NCBI GenBank assembly: GCA_018873245.2
Contig: JAEMBT020000008.1
Span: forward strand, 13,063,172 to 13,127,171
From: Archegozetes longisetosus
Taxonomy: Eukaryota; Arthropoda; Arachnida; Sarcoptiformes; Trhypochthoniidae
DNA length: 64,000 bases
Direction: 5' to 3'
A program made the position numbers and the translations under genes. The notes below the pieces were generated by a model, which saw only the letters and a program-made list of their open reading frames with translations, was not told the DNA's origin and did no database searches. Positions 46,920 to 57,723 of the stretch are shown piece after piece. Positions within the stretch are counted from its first letter, which is position 1. Every line of letters begins with the position of its first letter.

Positions 46920-47758
46920 TATATAATCAACTAAACCATAAAACAGAGATATTTGCTCAAACAAACAACAGAGTTTAGAACAATTTTGTTTAGGAGAGTA
47001 AAAACCCTCACTGTCGGCTTTATTTGAATTAGATATTAATTTTCAAAAGTTAGATATTGATTTTCAAAAGTAGAACAGCTCAAGTTTGAGAGAATCATAG
47101 GAGGAGTTATGTCAAATTGTCAGATAGTATGTAATTGGGTATAAGTATTAGATAGAAAGATGAAAAACTTTTACTGACAATTCATTTGAAATATTCAATT
47201 TAAAAACAGATTCAACTATGATAAACAAAATTTAGATACATTTCTATTTTGCATTACCTGAATTCTGAGTCTGTCTTATTGATGATCCAGCAAAAAACGT
47301 CTGATATTGAGGAAATGTTGACCTATCGGTGAGTGGTATCAAAAAATGTTTTATAATAGGATTTGAGTGAATCCAGTATTTTGATAAATTTCAAGATCCT
47401 CGAAATGATAGGAGAGCTGACACATCATCCTATGACATAAAAAAGTAATAACTTAGTTAGTTATACTGCATTTACCCGAAACTTTTAAAACCTATTAAAA
47501 CTTTTTCAATCCTATAAATCCCATTTTCAACGATTCTTCTTCAGAATATATCAATTATTTCAACATTTTTTTTCATCGACTCAACAGTAATATTATTACT
47601 ATTTACTACGTTTTGCATCAATTCTATCAAATAATCAACCATTACTTTAGTGTAAGAAAGATTATCATTAAGTCCAAATTTGAAATTTGATCTTTAAAGA
47701 TATAAAAAAGAGTGTCTAAAAGTAATGAGCGACAAAATGATACAAAGCCTAAATGGCA

Positions 47759-47814
<56 letters not shown>

Positions 47815-48021
47815 GAAGAGCTGGAAATGCAAACCACTTGGAAAGGAAGACAATAGACTGGGAATAAATAGAAGAAAAGGTGAGGCTTATCAAGGGAGAT
47901 ATATAGGAGAAATAGTTGGCAATCTTAAGACTGACTGGCCATAAAAGTTAGGTCTTTGTGTTTGATTCAGAATAGGTTTTGTTTTTTAGAGACAAATGCA
48001 ATCAACGGAACGCCTTAGGGA
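46920..48021. other. AT-rich spacer with (GA)n tract
   Basis: Contains a short direct duplication around 47030-47070 (TTAGATATTGATTTTCAAAA type) and the GA run at 47762. No gene is supported; the open frames over the GA run are repeat artefacts. Confidence 0.6.
47762..47811. repeat. (GA)n microsatellite, 50 bp
   Basis: Uninterrupted GA dinucleotide run. Confidence 0.98.
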
Positions 48022-48290
48022 TCAGATGTGAGATTGACCAAAACCAAAAGCAGAATGAATAGAACTGATGAAAGGAAACAGAAGGAAGAGACGCATAAGA
48101 GGACGCCAAAGGACTGAAGAGGAAAACATAGCTTTTGGGCTGAAGCCAATTGCATCGCCTTTCATCTGACGCTTCTTCATCTGATGCTTCTCTTGTTTAA
48201 TAGAGTCTATAAAGAAGGGAATTTGTTGACCGAAAATCAGTTGTGCCGGCACTCATCGCTGTATGTTTGGCACGAAAAGTTATGTTATCA
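48022..48290 (-). pseudogene. Possible decayed retrotransposon integrase fragment
   Basis: This stretch is less AT-rich than its surroundings. On the minus strand it reads AKHTAM and then, after a one-base frame change near 48253, VPAQLIFGQQIPF followed by a basic helix-like run (IKQEKHQMKKRQMK). This resembles the integrase C-terminal region of LTR retrotransposons, where a histidine segment is followed by TPAQLVFG. No other element parts, LTRs or intact frame are seen. Function is not expected. Confidence 0.28.
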
Positions 48291-48465
48291 CTAAAAGATG
48301 CTAAGAGTTAAGGGAAGGAAATATGTGCACAATAGCTATGAATGACCGACAATACAATAGAGTTAAACTTGGACTAAACTTAGACTAAACACTAAACCAA
48401 AATAACTTCTACCAACATCGCTTTATGGACACTATAGCTTTAATCACTTTGTTTAATTCAGACTA

Positions 48466-48694
48466 CAGTAATATCTAGATTTTTTCAACCCATTTATTCC
48501 ATCTGAACGCATACCATTCTACTAATGATAACATTTTTGTAGTCAATTCGAGTTATAGTCATTCCGAGTTATAGTCACTCCGAATCATATTCGAACCACG
48601 TTATAGTGAACACAATTATCCGATCCTAACACATACTAATAACAACTTTTATGGTGAATTTAAACTATAGTTGCACTATATCGAGGTACTACTG
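48466..48694. mobile_element. Pogo-like MITE family, copy 3
   Basis: The left end CAGTAATATCTAGAT and right end ACTATATCGAGGTACTACTG are flanked by TA at 48464-48465 and 48695-48696. Internal GTTATAGTGAAC and CGATCCTAACACATAC are shared with copy 2. 229 bp; it carries a short internal ATTCGAGTTATAGTC duplication. Confidence 0.8.
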
Positions 48695-48880
48695 TACATG
48701 TTTATGGCTCTCATGCAAATCTTTTCAGGAAATTTTTGGTCACTCTTAAGTCTTAAGCAATTTATTACTAATACTTAATCACGTCAAATAACAAGCAATC
48801 AAAAACATGTCAGAAAAGTATCGCTGCTTTCGTAGCGAACTTCCCAAATGAATGTTACACTTCTCAGATGATTAGAGTAA

Positions 48881-48883
<3 letters not shown>

Positions 48884-48915
<32 letters not shown>
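48884..48915. repeat. (TC)n microsatellite, 32 bp
   Basis: TC dinucleotide run, i.e. GA on the minus strand. Confidence 0.97.
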
Positions 48916-48918
<3 letters not shown>

Positions 48919-51900
48919 GTTCTTAACGACTTGGGCGAAAACTATTTGTAAGAATAACCTAATAACTGTTGTGTGAAAGAAAAGCCTCATCATTACCAGA
49001 ATTTTGCTTACTCAAAACTGCAAGTTTGAAAAGTTTAGAATCTAGATTGGAAATGGTTGATTGATCAAAATTTGGACTTTAATCAGAAATGAGACGTTCA
49101 TAGAAGTGACATTTTGGATGAAGTAGTAATTCAAAAATATGTTTATGTTCAGTCAACAAGCAGTAGGTGTTGGATATTTACAGTATAAGAAGCAGTGACT
49201 GACTGAGTCAGTCACTAACATAGCAGAGCAGAGCTGATATCTTTGTGATAATCTCATAATCGATATGTTACTTCAGTTCGTATGACCTCTACTACCATCC
49301 AAATGATTATACCATAGAAGCAGAACGAATACAACTGGCATTCGATGAGAAGATTGAACCGACGGACAACGAGCCATACAGATTTTTCACTCCTAAAGTG
49401 TTCATTAACATTAATGGCGATTTTAGGCATCCCAGTCGTAAAGAAGGATAATAAATGGCTCAAGAAATTGTTAAACTTTACTAGTTGTACTAACTTTTCT
49501 ATTGCAATTACTTCACATCTGATACTCAGATTACTTCACAACTAATATTTAGGGTTACTTCAAAACTAACATTTAGGTTAGTTCACAACTGATATTTAGA
49601 TTGGATTAGAACTGATATTTAGATTGCCGGCACAACTGATATTCAGATTGGCTTACGACTGATGTTTAGATTGGTTCACTACTGATATTTAGATTGCTTC
49701 ACAACAGTTAGATTAGTTCACAAATGATACTTAGCTTTGTTTCTAAAAGTTTGTTATACTAATAAACTTTACTCTCTTGCACTGATAAATCTAACTAAAC
49801 CTCATTTGTACTGAATTTTTAATTTCTACTCCTTATTCATTATGAGAACAATGAACATGTTATTTATGTGTTCGCATTAAAATGAATTAATGATATGCTG
49901 CTTGTTTGGTGAATAATTTTTTTGTGAATAACTTTTTCGGTGAATTACTCTTTCAGTTAATTTCATGAATTAGTTTGAGAGAAAGCGGTCATTTTAAATA
50001 TAATGTATTATTCACACTTTAGTATTCCCTCTCTTGAAATATTACTGAAGTATATGAACAAAATTCTATGATTTATATCTTTTAATTTTATAATTTTACA
50101 GCTCACAACCCATATTCAAGTCAAGAATTTTATTTTAATTTCAGATATTTTCAGTTGCAATAATTGAATATCAAATTAAATTATTAAAAATAAGATCCTA
50201 AGTAAGTTAGCTTAAGTTGAAAAATTGATTTATTCTTAAAATTATTCTTAAAGCACTAGTCACTAATTACGTTATAAAGCAAGTCATAATTGAATAATAT
50301 TCTACATAAAACTTTTCTCAACTCATATCCGATAGGAGTTTGTTCGCAAGTTCTTTGCTTTAGTTTATGTCAATATTATTGCAGATAAGAATATAAACAA
50401 CTTTCTAAACTCGAACGCATTTCAAGTTATAGTTTCTGATTCTACTCATTCTTTAGAAATGAAAAGTTAAAAAACTTTAGTAAAGACTATCTCTTGAGAT
50501 TTGGCTGTCAGCCAGAAAATAGTTGCGCTTGTATTGAAAATACAATAAAAATACTTTAGAACTTCTCAAATACTATGTATTACTCTTGAGAAGGCATTCA
50601 AATTTTGCTGTTAATCCACAGACTCAGTCATTATTAATGCTTTAATGATGACTACTTTGACGCTTTGTATATAAGTTAGTAATTAGTTGTCTTCTTGTGT
50701 TATAAAGAAGACAAGAATAGATTTAGAAGACTAGAATTGAACACATCTGGACGATAGGATACCTAATGATTGGATATGAGAAAGAGGTTTTGGGAAAATT
50801 TAGGAGAACTTGTTCCTTGAATAAGTGATTTAGATGTTTAGCATTTAGGTGAAAAATGGCTTCCGCATCCGACTAAATATTGAAAAAATCAAGGCTCACT
50901 TCATTTTTTGTCTCTAACTTTCCAAACGGATTATGTGATTGAAAAAAAGGCTTCAATAGAATGACTGCTTCAGCATCTTTTAGAGTAGTAGAGACTCATA
51001 TTTTTTTAAACTCCACGCGCACTCTATGTATACTCTATTACGTTTAACATAATACTAAGCACAAAGAGTATATCAACTTGATTGAAGACTTAGTGACATC
51101 GGGAGTAAATGTTTTTGTTCACTTAGTAATCGACTATAAATAAGTTGAAATTCAATTAAGAGTGAGTATTGCTTTTGGTTATGGGCTAGTCATAATGGAA
51201 TCAACTGATAAATCAAAATCAAAATCCATTCTATTAGACAATTATCACACTTGAATTCATTTATATTTATGCTAACCATTAACATATGCTTTTCTTTTCT
51301 CACTTCAGAATCATTTAGTCTCTCAAATGAACGCATTTTTAAATAATAAAAGTGATCAGATTTGAAGTAAACTAAAGTAAATAATTGAAAATATCTCTAA
51401 TAACTAACCTTTAATACTTTATACTATGAATTTGAGTATTTTATCAAAGTAAGTAATCGATAGTATTTTTGTCACGCTTCAGATAGTTTCAGATTATCAA
51501 GCCAACAATAGATGTTGTAAAGCTTATAACTTAGTTTTAAATTAAGTTTCACATCAGTTATGCTTTTGTATTACACCATCTTCTCATGCAATCTCTACTT
51601 GATAAATGTCTCCTTAAAATTTGTACAACACTTCTCAACCTCTAATTGCTTTCTCATATCAATTATAATGTCGTTTCCAGTGACCACTTCAGAGAAAACG
51701 AGCTTTTGTTTTAAAATATCATTTTAGGTTCTGAATAATTTGTTGGTAGATACTCCTAGAATGCTTCAAAATCAAGTTATAATTTCGGTTTGTCTCAACT
51801 TATTGACTTGAAAGTGAATTTTGCGAGAATTCTTATCATTGAAGTGAGTTTCTAAGCCATCACTAACCGCCAACACTTATCGTCAGTGTAGTTACCGACT

Positions 51901-54890
51901 GTTTTAATTGACAACTTAATGAAGCTTACTTCATCTTCGGAGTGTATTCTAATTGAAGATTTTGGTTAAAAAATATAATTGTTCCGTAAGTGAACAAACT
52001 TAAATGATGGCCTTTTCAGGCACATTCTCATTAGGATCACTACTTATTAATTTGAAACATTTTCAGATACATTTAGATATTTGTATTTTTAAACCAACTA
52101 ATTAAGACTTCAAATATTTTTATGCAATACTCAACCTGATAAGAATCAACATAATAATTATTTTACATTTGATTCAATGATCTGAGATATACTGTATATT
52201 GATCTTGGTTTACAATTGTCACTAAACTAATGACGCATTTTACACTCGAAAAACTGTTTTTAAAGCCGTAATATCGTAAAGATCTTTACTTAGGATAGCT
52301 AGATAGCTCAAATATTGTTCAAATATCACATATTGCTTAGCCAAACATTTAATAATAGAAAAATAAATGCAACTCTAATTGTGAAATCAGTCTTTCAAGT
52401 TGAGTAGTAAGATGATTTGTACGGTTCATGCTCTCAAATACTGTACGGAATCACATGCAGAGCAATCCCCAGTATTTTCAAAATTGAGTTAATTCAAGCA
52501 TATTTCATAAGAAAAATACCTGTATATGTAATATAATATTAAATTATAGTGGAATCTTCTGTTTGATTGATTGATGCAGAGATTGACTATTTTAAATTGA
52601 TCAATTCTCTAATGCATAAAATTGATCAACTCTCTAATGCATAACAATTTCAGAATCTCTTAACGAATCAAAACCAAAAGTCAAACTTATAGAGACGTAA
52701 AGCTAAAATTTAGATAACCTTTGAGTCAAGCATTCCGTCTAAAAGTTTAATTTGATAAAAAGACAACAGCAAAGCTAATATGATTTCTGGTTTTAGTCGT
52801 AAAGCTGGCAATTTGTTGTTTTTAACATAAAAGCCTAACTAAGACTAAAGAGAGTTTGTTCGTTAAATAGCTTTTCTATTCATTGGTGCATAAATTTGAA
52901 CATGAAATCAGTCGGTATTCAGCAAAAAAAAAAGAAAAAATGAAATTCACAGAAATTGTTGTCGGAATTGATAGGCATTTTGTTGGAATTCATAGACATT
53001 TTTGGTGGCCATCACATTATTGTTGACTCAGCTTCTGCAAAGTTGATTCAATGTTTGCAGAAACTAAATCTACGCTACAATCGATTATTTTAAAATCAAC
53101 TGTACTGTCTATAAATAAAATCTTATTCTTTCTCAACAAGCAAATAATACTTTCAATACAACTCTTAGAAACGATTGTTCAAATCGATTTTTAACTTTTC
53201 CTTCAATCGTGAACGTATTCTCACTAATCAACTTATCTCATTTCATCGTTAGTTCACTTTTAATCTATTTAAATATTTTTCATTTTGCAAAAAACACTTA
53301 TTTTATTAATCTATTAGTTAACATATTATATGAATTTATTGTGACAATATTTCGTTGTAAAATAAAATCAATTTTGAGGTCATTTTCAATTAGTACAACA
53401 GAGCCTTAGAAGTATAGTATGAATTGTTTTGAAACTGTAGCTTTACGTCAACCTAAAAGAGTTTATCCAGAAATTAATTAGTGTTTGATTGTTTCATTGG
53501 AAAAGATAGAAATATAGTATGATGAATAATTTATTATAAGGAGACAATAATGAAATTCAAATTAATTTGAAAGGACGATACGCTCTCTGCACATAAGACT
53601 GTCAGCATTCTTATTATTTTGATTGGATACATCAATTTTCAAATTACACATTAAACAAGTTCATACCATTAAACCATTATCCGTAGAATTAAAATACTAA
53701 TTTCGCAGTAGCTACTCTGCTAGCCCTTCTAATAAAATATTAACTTTGTATTAGTTTAAACTTTTAGATCATTTAAATCTCTCTCAATTATTTGCTAACT
53801 TTCTCTATTGGTATAGCTTCAAAGAGATAGCCACTGAACTTTGTACATATACAGCAAATTTAGATACTAAGTTTCAACCAATAATTTAATTATTACAGTT
53901 TAGAAAATGTTACGCAACATATTCTATGTTTGACCATTTACTAACCTTAATATCTATAAGATACTAGGTTTTGAAAATTTTCAACTACTCCACCTTGATA
54001 GTTTATCAAATTAAGGAAAGAGTTATTCCACGCTTAATTACACATTAATTAACTCGAAAAGTAGTTTTTAACCAATACTTCGACCAAACATGGAAGCTAT
54101 GCCACGTTCGTTAGATTTTGAATTCAAATTTAATTTGTTTCTCAGTTAAAAATGATCTAATTCTAAATTGAAAATTATCTCATTTTAGAACTTTCACTTG
54201 GATCAATCTATGTATATGAAGTAAAAATTTTTAGTAAAGAATCTTTTCACCAAGTAGTAACGTATATAGTGGTGATCTTTAAAGGAAAGAAATTTTATTC
54301 TCACAAGTCAGATCAACTCTACGGACAAGTGACTACATCAAGTTTTATATACAAAACTTATACATCTCTGCTTATCCTCAAATAGTCTTTCAATGAAAAG
54401 CTGAGATGCTTTAGAAAAACTCAATAGCGTTTTGAAGCATTCTTAAAGTGAAAGCTAAGTCTGTCAATAAAGTTTAATTAAGTTTAACTATTTTGAAGAA
54501 GAAAAAATCAATTTTCATACTCTTAAAAGAGGCACTAAAACGTTTTGCTATCTATTGAAAGAGTAGTTCTTAATAGATTGATAATTGAAACTATAATAAA
54601 ATAGAGTCAAACTTGGCTACTTCAACATATAGTTGAGTGGTTTTTAAAATATTTATAACAATTAAGCCACCTTTTTCTATGAGCTCCCTAGATTTATTTC
54701 TAAAACCACTTAAGTCCATATAAAAGTGGAACAGATTTTATTGTATAAAATTAAGAATAACCTAAACATTATTTCCAGATATATATGCTTTTTTCCTTCA
54801 CTAAATTCTAATTGCATATAATGTTAAGCAAAGCGTAAATCATGGCATCCATTCATTACTATCATAGAGGAATGGCTCAATTCTTTGCTT
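48916..54890. other. AT-rich spacer, 6 kb
   Basis: Apart from the 24-bp minisatellite at 49504-49741, only AT-rich sequence with short local duplications (for example TTGATCAATTCTCTAATGCA twice at about 52581-52640). No gene supported. Confidence 0.65.
49504..49741. repeat. About 24-bp minisatellite, ten degenerate units
   Basis: Units of the type TCACAACTGATATTTAGATT plus three to four bases, with substitutions and length changes between copies. Confidence 0.88.
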
Positions 54891-55094
54891 ATGAATTCAG
54901 TGGTACTAACAGTAGACCTTCAGAGCTATATTGTCTATGAGCTAAAGCACTCCATATCTCATTGAGTATTACAAAAGGGCGATCAGAACTGGCATTTGCC
55001 GGTCATTGAAAGGGAGGCATTAGGCGAAACTCTTAGAGGAACAATTCGATGGAGACTTAATATGGGGCTGAGTATTTGTTCGCAATTCTCTTAA
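54891..55094 (+). pseudogene. Possible decayed reverse-transcriptase-linked RNase H fragment
   Basis: One frame reads VVLTVDLQSYIVYELKHSIS, a stop at 54963-54965, then VLQKGDQNWHLPVIEREALG and TLRGTIRWRLNMG. The order recalls the RNase H of gypsy/BEL-type retrotransposons: a VLxTDAS strand, then a xxNWxxxEREALA helix and a KFRxYLxG-like end. GC content is above background. There is one internal stop and no surrounding pol, so if the assignment is right this is a dead remnant. The less AT-rich sequence to about 55340 may belong to it. Confidence 0.33.
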
Positions 55095-57549
55095 GGTGTT
55101 AATATTATTTGGTGAAAGTTTTTTATACGAAATGCTAGCTATCGTTATATAATGTTGAATGTGTTATTTGGTGTTTATATTCGATTGGCTGATGGGTGCA
55201 TAAAAAGTTTGAAAAGGAGAGCATCTTTCATACGGTCCGGTGAACACTGTAATTGAACTTCTCATCAATAGTAATACACACCAGCAAATTCGAGGATCTG
55301 AAGAATTACTGCACGATGAAAAAAGTAAACTTTTTTCATTATAACTCAATCATTATTATGGCAGATATCGAAATAAATTGAAGCGCGAAAAAGAGATTTA
55401 TTTATGTCTAACCTATAGATGAGATGAAAGTTTGAGATAAGTCCTTGAATTAAAGGCAAGAGTAAAAAATTGAATTAAAGCCGCAACTCTTTTAATGCCA
55501 ATATTGACTGAAAGGATAGATAGTATTTTCAGAAATAAGAGTTTGCGGCCAAATAATAAATCAAAATTACTAAGCCTCAGGCTATATCCCAATAATTAAG
55601 TGAAGAGTAGCTTACACTCATATTTTACTTCAACTCTAATTGGATACCAAATTGAACTGAACCATCATTTTGATACTTAACTCTAATATTAATAATAAGC
55701 ACTTTTTTACTTTTAATGAATCAAATATTTTGGTTAGAGGAACATAAAACTGATTAGATTATTGACGACTGAAATTTCTTAATTTATTGATCGTAACAAA
55801 AATAGCTCTAAAACTACAAAGTATTAGTTAGCACAACAAACAGCAACACTCCTACTCCAATTCTAAATGCCGTCCCATTTAATTCTATTTATAGTTACTT
55901 CTCAGTACATATAATATCATTTATGGGTTTATATTTCGCTCTTAAACATCTTATATTTAGCTATTAGTTTAAGGACCGAATGTCTGGTCAGGGCCTAGAG
56001 AACGTCTGCCAAAGGCCTAAACAAATAAGCATAAGAGAGAAGAGTTAGAAAGAAGGAGAAAGATGGACTGGATGAAGAGACCAAATCGATTTAGTCGGTG
56101 TGTATTCTTATGGTTGTTGTTTTGTGGTGCCAGTGCTCTACTTGTACAGCAGTCACTACTACAGCTCTATTCTCTGCTATACAAACTGTTTTCCTATACC
56201 CTTATATCCAATGTTACACACAGTTATTACAATATTATAGTTACTATACATCTACTATCTGTCAAATACTTTGCTTTCTATATAACTTTTATATATAGAT
56301 ATATTTTACCTTTAATGATGTTGAGCCTAAAAATCGATATTTCAGCAAAAGATTCTTCAAATCATAATAAATGTCTCGGCTTGATATGTTTGTTGAACTT
56401 AGCTGTGTCAATGTATGTTTCAACAAAATTATATTCCAATAAATTCATCTCAACTATTGTTTCTGTTTATGCTCAACATTCTATAATAGACTTTCTCTTC
56501 AATATATCATATGAACGATTGGTAACCTTCTGATTGATTAGAAGCATAGAATATTGATTTGTTAGTAAAAAAAAGTATTATTCCGCAAATATGAAGTAAT
56601 ATGGTTGATATTAGAGACGTGAAAAATTGTAAAGATGGATCATTATTTGTTCAGAGTTAGCTAAAAAATGTTGAGTAATATCATAGTATTCTACTTAAGT
56701 TTATCTTCAATCAGATTCAAGTATATTGAGGTACTCGGGAGATACAGATTTGAGTATTTTAAAATTGATTCCTTCAGAATTGCTTCAGAAATAACATGCT
56801 CAGCAATTCTTAAACTGACAGAAAAATTGCACATAAATCTATATTTGCAGTATTTATTCAATAGAGAAAAATAATTGGTTCCCTTCCTAATTGTAATTCT
56901 GTATCGAATGATTCTGTGATTCTATGATTCTATGATTCTGTTCGAAGAGATATGGCAAATTTGAAGATTTATAAGTAATGGAATCCTAGTTCTAAAAGTC
57001 ATTTTTGATACTCTTATTCAATTTGTTTTGTATGCCTGGAGAAAAGGCAAAAATTTTAAAGTGATTGCATATCGTGTTGTATTTTCTTAAGCTATAGCAG
57101 AAAAACATCAATATTTGTAGTGAAAAATCGAAAACTAAATCCGATGAGAGTCAGCATTTTGAAAAATGGAACTCAAAAACTTGTTTAATCAATTAAAATA
57201 GTTTCAAAGGTAAGCTTTTCGGCAAATATTTCGTTGGCGGAAAAATAATAGGATCAAGAATTGGCTCATTTCTTATCATATTTGAAGTTATTTTTAGAAA
57301 CTATTTCTCGACAAAAGATATTAACATTTCTATTAAGCGACAAATCCCTTTGTTTATATACTAAATATTTTCTATTCATTAAATAACTAACTTTTAATCA
57401 AAACATTCTCTTCACACTTCACCCTAATTCTGATCAAATTCTGATCAAATTCTGATAAATATCTTAATCAACTCTGTTTTGTGTTATTTCAAATTCATTG
57501 CATTTATTGATTTGATACTGACAAAAGGCAATGAGAAAACTTCATAATA
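55095..57549. other. Spacer with one doubtful open frame
   Basis: AT-rich except around 55980-56160, where a purine-rich leader precedes the ATG at 56063. Nothing else recognised. Confidence 0.5.
56063..56533 (+). CDS. Doubtful membrane-protein open frame or first exon
   Basis: 156-codon frame starting with ATG after a purine-rich leader. The first 55 residues look protein-like: a short basic start (MDWMKRPNRFSR), a hydrophobic segment (CVFLWLLFCGASALLV) and QLYSLLYKLFSYTLISNVT, which loosely resembles the first membrane segment and start of the outer domain of DEG/ENaC channels. The remainder is AT-rich with low-complexity hydrophobic residues and lacks the family's FPAVTIC motif, so real coding, if any, probably ends near codon 55 at an unrecognised splice donor. 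It may equally be chance. Confidence 0.22.
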   Translation: MDWMKRPNRFSRCVFLWLLFCGASALLVQQSLLQLYSLLYKLFSYTLISNVTHSYYNIIVTIHLLSVKYFAFYITFIYRYILPLMMLSLKIDISAKDSSNHNKCLGLICLLNLAVSMYVSTKLYSNKFISTIVSVYAQHSIIDFLFNISYERLVTF

Positions 57550-57723
57550 CAGTGATAGCTCGGTACAGTCAATAGTTGACCATTAATCATTCAAATTTAC
57601 TATAACGAGATTTTACTATGAAAAGGTTATTGTTAATTAAATAATATGTGTTGGCATCGAATAAGTACGTTTACTATATCGAGAATTCACTATAAAGAGG
57701 TTGACTATATGGTGGTATAACTG
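57550..57723. mobile_element. Pogo-like MITE family, copy 4
   Basis: It begins CAGTGATAGCTCGGTACAGT and ends ACTATATGGTGGTATAACTG, flanked by TA at 57548-57549 and 57724-57725. Internal TACTATAACGAGATTTTACT, TGTTGGCATCGAATAAG and ACTATATCGAGAATTCACTA repeat the family's words. 174 bp. Confidence 0.82.

Noticed and set aside
47753..47944. Arg/Glu-repeat open frames over the GA tract, and the Ser/Leu-repeat frame on the other strand
   Set aside because: Products of the dinucleotide repeat, not genes.
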